A stretch of 64,000 nt of DNA, taken from the NCBI GenBank assembly GCA_016707895.1, contig JADJGV010000010.1:62001-126000 (forward strand), given 5' to 3'. The translations under genes and the position numbers were made by a program. Source of the DNA: Myxococcales bacterium (GTDB lineage Bacteria; Myxococcota_A; Polyangia; Haliangiales; Haliangiaceae). This document shows, in pieces, positions 35,286 to 46,017 of the stretch (within the stretch, counting starts at the first letter, position 1; each line of letters begins with the position of its first letter). The notes under the pieces are model-generated. The model ran no database searches. It saw only the letters and a list, made by a program, of their open reading frames with translations, and had not been told where the DNA came from.

Positions 35286-36731
35286 TCAGGTCGGCAGCCA
35301 CGAGCCGTGGAACGTGATCGGCACCGGGTGATCGAACCAGGCCCGCGCCACCGGGCCGGCCTCGAGGCGCGCCGCGTCGAGCACCGCCAGGTACGACGCG
35401 TCCGCGCGGCCGTCGTAGACCAGCGTCAGCACCCAGCCGGCCTGCTCGTCGGTGGCGCCCGGGGCCGGCACGAACACCGGCTCGGCGACGACCTCGTGGG
35501 CGCCGAACCGGCAGCGCGCGAGCCGCCCGTCGGCGTGGTGCGCGACGACGCCGCCCAGCGCGGCGTCGACCATCCAGGTGACGCCCTGCGCCTGGCCCTC
35601 GCGCGCCGGGTGGACCCGCGGGAACTCGACGCCGAGGTCGAGCACCGCCTCGGAGCGGAGCCGCCTGGCGCCGACGTCGATCACCGCGCGGTGCAGCCGA
35701 CCCTCGTCGAGCCCGCCCGGCCCGCCGCCGGTGGCCAGCGCGTCGAAGCTGTCGAAGTTGGGGTAGCGCACGTAGTCGACGACCACCTCGCCGCCGCGCT
35801 CGAAGGCGTTGGCGAAGTGCCACTGATAGAACGCGTCGACGGTGAAGCGCACGACCGCGCCGGGCGCGTCGATCGGCATCACGATGATCTCGGTGCCGAG
35901 CTCGGGCCGCCAGCGGAACAGCTGCCCGAAGTCGCCGAGGCCGAGCAGCATGCGCGGCACGTGGACCGCGGCCGGCGACAGGAACCACACCAGGTGGCGC
36001 TCGGTGGCGATGAAGTCGTGGAGCATCGGCGCGAAGCCCAGCGTGACCTCGCCGAGCGTGCGCGCCGGACCGACGTCGGGCAGCGCGTAGGCCACCAGCC
36101 GGGTGTGTCGGCCGTACTCGACGCCGAAGTTGTAGGTGGTGGCGCGGGCGGCGACCCGGTGCGGGTGCGCCGACAGCGCGCGGCCGATCACGCCGCCGAG
36201 GTCGGTCTCGCCGACGGTCTCGACGTCGGCGGCGGTCAGCCGCAGCTCGGTGGGCCGCGCCGCCTCCATCAGCGCCAGGATCCGGCCCTGCCAGCTGACG
36301 ACGTTGGTGTTGGCGGTGTTCTTGTACCGCCCGCGCGCCGCGTTGGCGAAGCGCTTGCGCCACGGCAGCCCGGTGCCGAACAGCACCTCGCCGGCCGCGC
36401 GCTCGGCGGCCAGGCCCGCGGTCGCGGTCAGGCGGCACACGCCGTGGGCGCCGGCGGCGTCGAGGCGCACGCCGGTGATCAGCCCGTCGCCCTCGAAGCT
36501 GTGGGCGTAGGCCTGGCCGAACTGGCCGAACAGCCCGGGCCCGTTGCGCAACAGCGTGCCGCGCAGCGCCGGCGGCAGCGCGCCGTCGACGCGCAGCGGC
36601 TCGAAGCCGTGCTCGCGGGTGATCGAGCGGGTGAACATGCGACGCGCCAGCTCGGCGCGGGTGGGCGCGGGGGGCGCGGACGGCGGCGCCACGGCGGGCG
36701 CGGGGGCGGGGGCGGCGGTGGATGTGAGCAT
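35286..36731 (-). CDS. Carotenoid cleavage oxygenase
   Basis: A 481-residue RPE65/CCD-family enzyme. The four iron-ligand histidines are visible: His189 (SAHPHR), His238 (PMLHDF), His305 (QWHFANAFE) and His475 (FHGSWLP). LRNGPGLFG and HSFEGDGLI are the conserved N-terminal motifs. It should cleave carotenoids or apocarotenoids with O2 to aldehydes such as retinal-like products. The first 25 residues are Ala/Pro-rich. It is divergent from a TetR gene (64 bp apart), its likely repressor. A retinol-saturase-like gene lies about 3 kb away. Confidence 0.93.
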   Translation of the reverse strand: MLTSTAAPAPAPAVAPPSAPPAPTRAELARRMFTRSITREHGFEPLRVDGALPPALRGTLLRNGPGLFGQFGQAYAHSFEGDGLITGVRLDAAGAHGVCRLTATAGLAAERAAGEVLFGTGLPWRKRFANAARGRYKNTANTNVVSWQGRILALMEAARPTELRLTAADVETVGETDLGGVIGRALSAHPHRVAARATTYNFGVEYGRHTRLVAYALPDVGPARTLGEVTLGFAPMLHDFIATERHLVWFLSPAAVHVPRMLLGLGDFGQLFRWRPELGTEIIVMPIDAPGAVVRFTVDAFYQWHFANAFERGGEVVVDYVRYPNFDSFDALATGGGPGGLDEGRLHRAVIDVGARRLRSEAVLDLGVEFPRVHPAREGQAQGVTWMVDAALGGVVAHHADGRLARCRFGAHEVVAEPVFVPAPGATDEQAGWVLTLVYDGRADASYLAVLDAARLEAGPVARAWFDHPVPITFHGSWLPT

Positions 36732-36776
36732 CGATTACATCTCTAGCCCCGCGGCGGCTTGACCGCAAGCGCAAAA

Positions 36777-36791
36777 GTAAGCACTGTTTAC
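36777..36791. promoter_or_regulatory. Operator candidate GTAAGCACTGTTTAC
   Basis: A near-perfect 15-bp inverted repeat (12 of 14 arm positions) immediately before GTG 36795. It lies between the TetR and oxygenase genes, so it could serve both promoters. The GTAA/TTAC arms recall those at 31.3 kb but with different spacing. Confidence 0.5.
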
Positions 36792-36794
36792 AAC

Positions 36795-37433
36795 GTGCCT
36801 GTCCGCCCCGCGCCCTCGAAGGCGCGCCCGCCCCGCCCGCGGGTGCGCAAGAAGGCCGCCTCGGCCTACCACCACGGCGATCTGCGCCAGGCCCTGGTCG
36901 ACGCCGCGCTGGCGGCGATCGCCGAGGGCGGGCTCGAGGGGCTCAACCTGCGCGACCTGGCGCGCCGGCTGGGCGTGTCGCCGGCGGCGCCCTACCGCCA
37001 CTTCGCCGACAAGGACGCGCTGGTGCGCGCGGTGGCGGCCGACATCGCCCACCGCTACGCGGCGGTGCTGGCCCAGGCCGCGGCCGAGGCCCCGCCCGAT
37101 CCGCTGTCGCAGTTCCGGGCCACCGGCGTCGCCGCGGTGCGCTTCGCGGTGCGCCACCCCGCCCACTTCCGCGTCGTCTACACCCCCGGCCTCCACGATC
37201 ACCGCGGCGACGCCGACCCCACGCGCCAGGCGCTGACCGCGGCCCAGGCCGCCGGCGTCGTCGCCCCGATCCCGGTCGACGCCATGATGCTGACCGCGCA
37301 GTGCGCGATCTACGGCCTGTCGCGGCTGATCGTCGACGGTCAGCTGCCCGGCGGCGCGGTCACGCCGGCCCAGGCCGACGCGATGACCCGGGCGGTCACC
37401 GACGTGCTCGGCCTCGGCTTCCTGCCGCGGTGA
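36795..37433 (+). CDS. TetR-family regulator divergent from the carotenoid oxygenase
   Basis: A 212-residue regulator. It begins at GTG 36795 (MPVRPAPSK); a TTG 36 bases upstream would start inside the operator candidate. After a basic Pro-rich leader, AYHHGDLRQALVDAALAAIA and LNLRDLARRLGVSPAAPYRH form the helix-turn-helix domain of the TetR/AcrR group with WHG-type C-terminus (VRFAVRHPAHFRVVYTPGL). It probably senses a hydrophobic ligand and controls the oxygenase. Confidence 0.88.
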   Translation: MPVRPAPSKARPPRPRVRKKAASAYHHGDLRQALVDAALAAIAEGGLEGLNLRDLARRLGVSPAAPYRHFADKDALVRAVAADIAHRYAAVLAQAAAEAPPDPLSQFRATGVAAVRFAVRHPAHFRVVYTPGLHDHRGDADPTRQALTAAQAAGVVAPIPVDAMMLTAQCAIYGLSRLIVDGQLPGGAVTPAQADAMTRAVTDVLGLGFLPR

Positions 37434-37437
37434 CGCG

Positions 37438-37926
37438 CTACTCGATGCGCTTGATGATGTGCAGACCGTAGTCGGACTCGACCACGCCGACCTCGCCGAC
37501 CTCGAGCCGGAGCCCGAGCTGGCGGAACTCGATCACCAGCTGCGCGTCGGGGCTGACCTCGTAGGCCTCGCCGGTGGTAGCGCTGCCGGGGTCCTCGGAG
37601 TGCATGCCCATCAGCATCTCGAAGTCGGCGCCGCCCTCGAGCTGCTTGCGCAGCGCGCGGATCTCGCGCTCGGCGTCGCGCTTGCTGCGGCCGAGCGCGC
37701 GCTGATCGGCGCCGCCCTTGCCCTCGACCTTGTCCTTCCACGAGATCAGGATGTGCTTGACCTTGGCGTGGTTGGCGCGCGGCTCGCGCTGCAGGATCTC
37801 GGTCGAGACGACGGTGTCGGAGGCGAGCCCCATGCCGCCGACGCGGTGGTTCATGGTGGGGCCGGACATGCCGGTGGGGCCGCAGGCGGCGATGACGATG
37901 ACGACGAGCGAGGCGAGGGTGCGCAT
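37438..37926 (-). CDS. Parvulin-type peptidyl-prolyl isomerase lipoprotein
   Basis: A 162-residue protein. The lipobox IAAC puts the anchor at Cys15. The rotamase domain begins at VKHILISWKDK and includes FEMLMGMHSEDPGSATTGEA and the conserved GLHIIKRIE end. A charged insert (residues about 65-95) interrupts the fold, as in many SurA/PpiC-like proteins. It may assist folding of exported proteins. It converges with the TetR gene with four bases between stops. Confidence 0.87.
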   Translation of the reverse strand: MRTLASLVVIVIAACGPTGMSGPTMNHRVGGMGLASDTVVSTEILQREPRANHAKVKHILISWKDKVEGKGGADQRALGRSKRDAEREIRALRKQLEGGADFEMLMGMHSEDPGSATTGEAYEVSPDAQLVIEFRQLGLRLEVGEVGVVESDYGLHIIKRIE

Positions 37927-38036
37927 CCGCCGCAGACGCTAGCAGCTCGAACCGCGGTGGCCCAGCGAGTAGCCTCGCCAGGCGCTCGGCGAGCAGACCC
38001 CTTGCGCTGGTGCTCGAACCCCGGCACCGTGCCGTG

Positions 38037-38375
38037 ATGCCCTCCCCTGACGACCGCGCGGTCGCGTCCAGCGAGCTCCTGACGCTCTTGCCCCCGCGGG
38101 TGTGGCACCTGACGTCGACCGGGGGCGATCTGTGGTGCCGGCGGCCCTACTCGTTCTTCTTCTCGAGCGACACGCTGGCCAGCGACTTCGCCACCGCGAT
38201 GGGCCTGGGCGAGCTGTGGCCGATCGGCCTCGACGCCACCGTCATCGTGTCGAGCGAGTTCCTGACCGCGCTGCGCGACAAGGACGTCACCCGGATCTTC
38301 CTCGACCCGACGCTGGACCCGGTCACCGGCGACGTCCACGGCCCGATCTTGCGCCTCGAGGCGCTGATCAACTGA
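38037..38375 (+). CDS. Hypothetical protein, 112 residues
   Basis: ATG 38037 (MPSPDDRAVASSELL) is preferred over a GTG 27 bases earlier. The protein is compact and mixed alpha/beta, with aromatic-rich RRPYSFFFSSDTLASDFATA and a strand-rich end (VTRIFLDPTLDPVTGDVHG). It has no signal peptide or known motif. It converges with the CDP-alcohol transferase gene (10 bp between stops). Confidence 0.55.
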   Translation: MPSPDDRAVASSELLTLLPPRVWHLTSTGGDLWCRRPYSFFFSSDTLASDFATAMGLGELWPIGLDATVIVSSEFLTALRDKDVTRIFLDPTLDPVTGDVHGPILRLEALIN

Positions 38376-38385
38376 ACGGACCGCC

Positions 38386-39705
38386 TCAGCGCACGAGCGA
38401 CAGCTCGCGGCGGCGCAGCTCGGACAGCTGCAGCCGGGCCCGCACGTGGTCGATCGTGACGACGGTGGCCGACAGCACGCCGCCGACGACCAGCAGCGCA
38501 AAAGTGACCTGGGTGAGGTGCAGCACGGCGAGCACCAGCGCGCCCCAGCTGATGAAGTCCTTGCGGACGACGTACGGCGCGTAGGTGGCGAGCCAGCGGA
38601 CCACCGGGTGGGTGTCGGGCGGCAGCACGATCGCCTGGGTGGTGACCGGGCGCAGCCGCGCGGTGCCGGGGCGCTCGCCGGGCGCGATCTCGAACCGGCC
38701 GACGTAGTCCTGGCTGTTGGCCGAGCCGACCAGCACGACGATGTTCCAGTACACGCAGTAGATCGTGATCGCGTAGGTGACGAAGCCGACGACGATCGCC
38801 AGCTCCCACGGGTCGAAGCCGTGGTGGCCGAAATAGTCGACGCCGAAGTGCGCGCGGACGTGGACGCCGAGCGCGATCATGTAGGCGACCTGGGACAGCT
38901 CGTCGACGACGGTGTCGAGCCAGGCCCCGAACTTCGACGACAGCAGCTTGAGCCGGGCGATCTCGCCGTCGCAGCAGTCGACGTAGGCGGCGCCGAGCAT
39001 GACCGCGGTGCCGGCGATCGCGTACCCCATGCCGCCGTGGGCGGTGAGCCAGCAGCCGAGCACGACCAGGATCGCGGTGACGCACGACACCTGGTTGGGC
39101 GTGATCGGCGTGCGCACCAACACCCGGGTCATCGCGATCGACACCGGCCGGAACAGGTAGCGGGTGATCGCGTTGTCCTGGTGCTTGTGGATGATCTCGT
39201 AGAGCAGCGCCGACGCCGCCTGGCGCTCGGCGCGGGTCACCGCCGGGTGGCGCGCGATGCGCTCGTGCGCGATGGCCTCGGCGCCCTCGGCCAGGAGCGC
39301 CGCGCCCAGCTGACGGTCGTCGTCGCCCGCCGTCAGCGCGGCGATCACGCGCTCGGCGGCGTCGCCACGGACCACCAGCGCGCCGACGTAGCCGCCGGCC
39401 GCGACGTCCGTCGCCACCGCGTCGGCGGGCGCGACCGCGACCGCGCGGGTGCTGTCGGAGGCGACCAGCGGCGCGACCAGCGGGGTGTGGACCAGCTGAT
39501 CGGTCGCGCGGATGACCATCAAGCGATCGCAGCCCGCCGCGCGCCACCAGCCCGCGATCGCCGCGCGATCGCGCGCGACCAGCACCGCGGCCGCGCCGGC
39601 CTTGACCGCGACGCGGCGCGCGCGCTCGGCCAGCGTCAGCCCGACGACCTTGACGTCGGCGCTGGGGGCGTCGGCGAGGACGAGGGCGGCCACGGTCATG
39701 CGCAC
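38386..39705 (-). CDS. CDP-alcohol phosphatidyltransferase with degenerate nucleotidyltransferase-like N-terminal domain
   Basis: A 439-residue protein. AGGAG at 39714-39718 lies eight bases before GTG 39705, favouring this start over ATG 39699. The CDP-alcohol motif is complete: Asp246-Gly247, Ala250-Arg251, Gly260, Asp264 and Asp268 (CDGEIARLKLLSSKFGAWLD). About six membrane helices surround it. Residues 1-180 resemble a nucleotidyltransferase fold (VGLTLAERARRVAVKAGAAA) without a clear GxGTR signature, so may be inactive. The overall order resembles fused inositol-phosphate cytidylyltransferase/di-inositol-phosphate synthase enzymes. The divergent neighbour encodes an intact nucleotidyltransferase. 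Product likely an inositol-type phosphodiester or phospholipid. Confidence 0.82.
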   Translation of the reverse strand: MRMTVAALVLADAPSADVKVVGLTLAERARRVAVKAGAAAVLVARDRAAIAGWWRAAGCDRLMVIRATDQLVHTPLVAPLVASDSTRAVAVAPADAVATDVAAGGYVGALVVRGDAAERVIAALTAGDDDRQLGAALLAEGAEAIAHERIARHPAVTRAERQAASALLYEIIHKHQDNAITRYLFRPVSIAMTRVLVRTPITPNQVSCVTAILVVLGCWLTAHGGMGYAIAGTAVMLGAAYVDCCDGEIARLKLLSSKFGAWLDTVVDELSQVAYMIALGVHVRAHFGVDYFGHHGFDPWELAIVVGFVTYAITIYCVYWNIVVLVGSANSQDYVGRFEIAPGERPGTARLRPVTTQAIVLPPDTHPVVRWLATYAPYVVRKDFISWGALVLAVLHLTQVTFALLVVGGVLSATVVTIDHVRARLQLSELRRRELSLVR

Positions 39706-39944
39706 AAGAGGTACTCCTGGCGATGCGAGCGCTGCAAGTCGCGGGCGCGGTCGGGACGCGATCGTCACGATCGTGCGACGGCGCGCAGATCGGTGACGGT
39801 TTGGTAGGCCCGACCACCGGACGTCATGGGGAGTTTTCATCAGCCGGTGCCGCGCCTGACAGGTTTTCGACACCTCCGGGTGCGATTGCGACCACCTCGG
39901 GGCGTTCCGACGCACGCACGCCCCTTGCAGCTGGTGGCCCCACG
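39706..39944. other. Divergent promoter region between the CDP-alcohol transferase and nucleotidyltransferase genes
   Basis: About 240 bp. It contains the 15-bp inverted repeat CGATCGT-C-ACGATCG at 39759-39773 and two TTTTC-containing patches around 39835-39870 that are less GC-rich than the surroundings. Probably holds both promoters, with the inverted repeat as an operator candidate. Confidence 0.5.
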
Positions 39945-40694
39945 ATGAAGGCGGTCATCCTCGCAGCGGGCTACGACCCGCGCCTGCGCCCGCACGTCGA
40001 CCAGACCCCCAAGCCCCTGGTCGAGGTGGCCGGCACGCCGATCCTGGCGCGCGCGCTGTCGCTCCTGGTCCGGGCCGGGGTCGACCAGGTGGTCATCGTG
40101 GTCGGCCACCGGCGCGATCAGGTGCGGGCCGAGGTCGCGCGGCGGTTCCCCGACCTCGACGTCACGTTCGTCGACAACCTCGCCTACCGCAACACCAGCA
40201 CCGCCGCGTCGCTGGCGCTGGCCCGGCCCCACGTCGACGGCCAGGCGTTCTTCCTGATCGACGGCGACGTCGTCTTCGACGCCGGCGTCCTGACCCGGCT
40301 GTTCGACGGCGGCCCCGACGCGCTCGCGGTCCGCTCGGTCGGCAGCCTCGGCCTCGAGGAGGTCAAGGTCGCCAGCGACGCCAGCGACCGGGTGGTCGCG
40401 ATCGGCAAGCAGGTGCCGGTGCGCGGCGCGATGGGCGAGTCGATCGGCATGACGCTGTTGTCGGCGTCGACGTCGCGCCGGCTGTTCGCGGCCCTGGCGG
40501 CCCGGCCCCACGCCGACCTGTACTACGAGGCGCTGCTGCAGGAGCTGGTCGACGGCGGCGTCGACCTGCACGCCGTCGACATCGGCTCGCTGTACGCCTG
40601 CGAGATCGACACGCCCGACGACCTGCGCGCCGCCGACGCCGAGCTACGCGCGCTGCCGGCCGCCGACAGCGGCCAGTGGCGCCTGGCGGTGTGA
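39945..40694 (+). CDS. NTP transferase-domain protein (sugar- or inositol-phosphate nucleotidyltransferase)
   Basis: A 249-residue enzyme of the NTP_transferase/IPCT type. MKAVILAAGYDPRLRPHVDQ followed by TPKPLVEVAGTPIL is the nucleotide-binding start; a normal GxGTRL is altered to GYDPRL. IDGDVVFDAGVL holds the metal-binding Asp (LxGDxxF type). It would transfer a CMP or other NMP to a phosphorylated polyol or sugar. Together with the divergent CDP-alcohol transferase it suggests activation and transfer of an inositol-like phosphate. No inositol-1-phosphate synthase is in the window. Confidence 0.82.
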   Translation: MKAVILAAGYDPRLRPHVDQTPKPLVEVAGTPILARALSLLVRAGVDQVVIVVGHRRDQVRAEVARRFPDLDVTFVDNLAYRNTSTAASLALARPHVDGQAFFLIDGDVVFDAGVLTRLFDGGPDALAVRSVGSLGLEEVKVASDASDRVVAIGKQVPVRGAMGESIGMTLLSASTSRRLFAALAARPHADLYYEALLQELVDGGVDLHAVDIGSLYACEIDTPDDLRAADAELRALPAADSGQWRLAV

Positions 40695-40759
40695 CGAGAT
40701 CCACGCGCCGACGTCACTCGGCCGTTGCTGGCCGGCGCTGACCCAGGCACCATAGCGGG

Positions 40760-41476
40760 ATGCTGCGCCGCGTCTCGGTCCTCGCCCTGGCCACCATCGC
40801 GGGCTGCGCGAGCGCCACCGTCAACGAAGGCGACGTCGACGGCGGCCGGATCGACGCCGCTGGCGGGCTCGACGCCCCGCCGCCGGTCGACGCGCCGCCG
40901 CTGCCGATCGACGCCCCGCCGATCCAGACCATCACGCTGGCGCAGGGCCCGACGACGATCACCGCCGACAACTCGCTGGCCTGCACCCAGACCGCGACCG
41001 GCTACACCTCCGAGAACAGCTACTACCGGGCGTTCCGGCTGGCCGACCACGGCGTGAACTCGGCGTTCACCGCCGCGCGGGTCGACTTCGGGGTCGAGAA
41101 CGCGGTGTCGGGCGCCGGCGGCGCGCAGTCGGTGCAGGTGAAGCTGTACACCGTCAGCGGCGCGTTCCCGGCCGGGGTGCTCACCCAGATCGCCGGCCAG
41201 GTCGTGACGGTCAACAACACCACCACCGGCGTCACCATCCCGGTCACGATGTCGCCGCCCGGCCTGGCCGCGGCCGGCTCGACGCTGGTCGCCGAGGTGT
41301 ACGTCCCCGATGGCCGCACCGTCGGCAACACGTTCTTCATCGGCTCCAACGCCGCCGCCGAGACCGGCCCGAGCTACATCCGCGCACCCGACTGCAGCGC
41401 GACGAACCCGGTGACGTTCGCGTCGACCGGCAACCCCGGCGTCCACATCGTCCTGACCGTCACCGGCACCTACTGA
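40760..41476 (+). CDS. Lipoprotein with PIDAP-type linker, unknown function
   Basis: A 238-residue protein. Lipobox IAGC (Cys16), then a linker with DAPPPVDAPPLPIDAPP. The remaining 180 residues are beta-rich (VKLYTVSGAFPAG, TLVAEVYVPDGRTVGNTFFI) and end in VLTVTGTY, like a jelly-roll or discoidin-type module. Its linker resembles that of the lipoprotein at 53.7 kb. No enzyme motif. Confidence 0.7.
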   Translation: MLRRVSVLALATIAGCASATVNEGDVDGGRIDAAGGLDAPPPVDAPPLPIDAPPIQTITLAQGPTTITADNSLACTQTATGYTSENSYYRAFRLADHGVNSAFTAARVDFGVENAVSGAGGAQSVQVKLYTVSGAFPAGVLTQIAGQVVTVNNTTTGVTIPVTMSPPGLAAAGSTLVAEVYVPDGRTVGNTFFIGSNAAAETGPSYIRAPDCSATNPVTFASTGNPGVHIVLTVTGTY

Positions 41477-41488
41477 CCCGCGCGCCGG

Positions 41489-44400
41489 TCAGCGGCCGAG
41501 CAGCATCACGAACCCGTCGACCCCCTGCCCCGAGGCCGGCAGATCGACGCCGTCGTAGGTGACGGGATCGCCGGTGTACGCCCCGGCGACGGCGACCTCG
41601 CCGGTCGGCGCCGCCGCGGTCGGCGTCGGGGTCTGGGTGGCGAACGGCCCGAGCCGGTGGGCCCAGCGCGCGGTCCCGGCGAGGCTGAGCCGCGCGACGA
41701 AGCCGTCGACGCTCCCGGCGCTGCCCCCGCCCGCGAGCGACCGCCCACCGACCTCGACCGCGGCGGTGGTGAAGGTGCCGCGCACCACCAGCTCGGCCCC
41801 GGCCGCGACCAGCGCGCCGAGCCGCTCGTCGCCGCTGGCGGCGCTCGAGCCGAGCGCGAAGCTGCCGACCGCGGCGCCGTCGACGCTGGCCAGGCGGAGC
41901 ACGAACATCTCGGCGTTGCCGCGGACGGTCACGCGCTGCGGCGCCGCGAGCGCGCCGAGGTTGGCGCGGTCGCCGTCGCTGCCCTCGAGGTAGCCGCCGA
42001 TCGCCAGCGTGCCGTCGCCCGCGACCGTCGCGACCTCGCAGCGCGCCCACCGCCCGGTGTCACCCGCGCCTTGCTCGGTGTTGTTGCCGATGCTCCGCGT
42101 CCACAGCGGGCTGCCGTCGCTGGCGCGGTAGCGCACCGCGAAGCCGCTGGGGTGGCCGAAGGTCGGCGCGATCGGTCCGCCGCCGGGGTCGAACACGTTC
42201 GAGTACGAGCCGACGACGTGGACGCCGGTGGCGTCGGCGGCCAGCGCGGTGGCGGCGTTGTAGCTGCCGTCGGGGACGTCGGTCACCTGCCGCGCCCACT
42301 GGTAGTGGCCGGCGGCCGACAGCCGCGCCACGCCGTAGGCGAAGGTCGGCGCGCCGGTGACGACCGGGCCGTCCGCGACCCGGTAGCTGGGCCCGAGCAC
42401 CGTGTACAGCGCGGCGACGTCCTCGCCGAGGCACGCGACCGCCCAGACGCCGTCGCCGTAGAACGGGTGATCGGCGCTGCCGCCGATCGTCACCATCCAC
42501 TCGGCGGTGCCGGTGGCGCCGTCGAGCCGCGCCACGTAGCCGTCGTTGCGCCCGACACCGACCACGGTGGCGCCGTCGAGCGTGGTGGTGCCGTTCACCT
42601 CGCCGCCGACGATGACGTCGCCCGACGGCGTGACGCAGGCGCCGCGCACGGTGGCCAGCAAGCTGGTCGTCATCGCGCGCGCCCAGCGCGGCGTGCCGTC
42701 GGCGCCGTAGCGCGCGACGAACGCGGTGAGGAACGGCGTCGAGACCGGCGTCGGGGCGCCGCCGAGCGGCAGCGCGGCGCCGCCGCTGGCGAACCCGGCC
42801 CACACCACGTCACCGTCGGGGGCCACCGCGACCGCGGCGCCGTGCTCCTGCGCGTACGTGTCGGGGCGCGCGAGCGCGCGGCCCCAGATCGCGCGGCCGC
42901 CGTCGAGCCCGACCGCGACCGCCAGGTCCGCGGCGACCGTGAGCGGGCAGCTCGCGCCGGCGCAGGCGGCGCTCCAGGTGAAGGCCTGGCCGAGCAGCGC
43001 GGTGGCCGCGGTGAGCGTGACGGTGGCGCCGAGATCGACGACCGCGGCGCAGGTGGCGGGACCGACGCACGGCCCGGCCGGCGAGGTCACGGTGACGTCG
43101 GCCGCCGCGGTGATGGTGAGCGTGTGCTGGCGGACGAACGCGACCGCGACGGTGGCGTCGGCCGCGACGGCGGTGGTGCAGGTGGGCCCGGCGCTGGTGC
43201 AAGCACCCGCGAAGCCGCCGCCGCGCGAGCCGGCGGCCGGCGCCTGGGTCAGCGTGATCGGCCCCTGGTCGACGGTCAGCGTGCAGTCGGCGCTGCAGGC
43301 GCCGACGCCGGCGACGTCGACGCTGCCGGCCCCGCTGCCGGTGAGATCGAGCGTGACCTGGCGCTGGCGGACGAACCCGGCGCGCACGGCCCGCGCGCCG
43401 GTGATCGCGACGACGCACTGCGCGCCGCCGGCGCCGCCGACGCTGTCGCAGCCGGTCCACCCGGCGAAGCGGCTGCCCACCGTCGGAGTCGCGGTGATCG
43501 TCACCGACGCCCCGGCCTCGTAGGTGCCCGCGCACGTCGCGCCGGCGCAGATCAGCCCGGTCGCCGCCACGGCGCCCGCACCGCTGCCCTCGACGAGCGC
43601 GTCGAGCACGAACAGATCGCGGTAGGTCGCGGTCAGCGCGACGTCGGCGGCGTCGACGGTGACGGTGCACGGCCCGGCCGCGGCGCCGCAGCCGGTCCAG
43701 CCCTTCCACCGCGACGCCGCGCCGTCGCCGGCGGTGATCGTCACCGCGGTGCCGTGATCGAACACCCCGGCGCAGGTCGCGCCCGCGCAGGTGACGCCGG
43801 CGGGGCTCGAGCCGATCGCGAAGTCGGCGCTGCCGACCACGTCGACGGTGACGCGCGGCGTGCGCACGAACTGCACGGTGGTGGCGGCGTCGCCGGTCAG
43901 GCTGACCGTGCACGCGCCGTCGACCGCCGCCGGGCACGCGGACCACGCGCCGAACCGCGAGCCGGCGGCTGCGGTCGCGGTGAGCACGACGCTCTGATCG
44001 ACGTCGAAGCTGGCCGCGCACGCGACACCGGGGCAGTCGATGCCGGGCGGCGTCGACACCACCGCGCCCTGGCCGCGCCGATCGGGATCGAGCGTGACCG
44101 CCAGCCGCGCCGCGCGGTTGAACGTGGCGCCGACGGCGACGTCGCCGGCGACCGTCAGCGTGCAGCCGTCGGCGCCGCTGCACGCGCCCGACCACGCCGA
44201 CAGCCGCGCGTCGGCGGCGGGGGCCGCGGTCAGCGTGAGCTCGGTGCCGGCGGCGAACGTCGCGACGCAGCCGGTGGCGCCGTCGCAGGCGAGGCCAGGC
44301 GGGCTCGAGCGCACCACGCCGGCGCCGGTGCCGCCCAGCGTGATCGCCACGGTGTAGCCGACGCAGCGCGAGTCGTCGCCCGGGTCGTGGCAGTAGCCGT

Positions 44401-44529
44401 CGCCGCCGCAGGTCTGGTCGCCGGGGCAGTGATCGAGCGGCGTGCAGTGGATCGAGCACGGCTGATCGGCCGGCTGGTAGCAGGCGACCACGGCGAGGAG
44501 GGCGACGACGAGCAGGCGCACGGTGGACC

Positions 44530-44533
<4 letters not shown>
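41489..44533 (-). CDS. Large lipoprotein with six InlB-B/bacterial-repeat modules and a beta-propeller-like C-terminus
   Basis: A 1014-residue protein starting at GTG, whose GTGA overlaps the kinase stop. Signal and lipobox (VVAC, Cys18) precede a Cys-rich EGF-like bit (CSIHCTPLDHCPGDQTCGGD). Six roughly 80-residue modules (about 60-540) each have a GTG-like strand, a Cys pair and FxxWxGxC, as in the divergent InlB B-repeat family. Residues about 545-1014 contain repeated motifs ending in W (TPRWARAM, HYQWARQV, SPLWTRSIG, TARWAHRLG), as in secreted propeller proteins. Probably an adhesin; co-transcribed with a Ser/Thr kinase. Confidence 0.85.
42899..44356 (-). repeat. Six diverged 80-residue beta-repeat modules
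   Basis: The modules share a strand start, a CAGATCAG-like Cys pair and a SRFAGWTGC-like core, but have diverged more than the DUF4215 repeats at 1.6-2.4 kb, suggesting older duplication. Confidence 0.7.
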
Positions 44534-46013
<1,480 letters not shown>

Positions 46014-46017
<4 letters not shown>

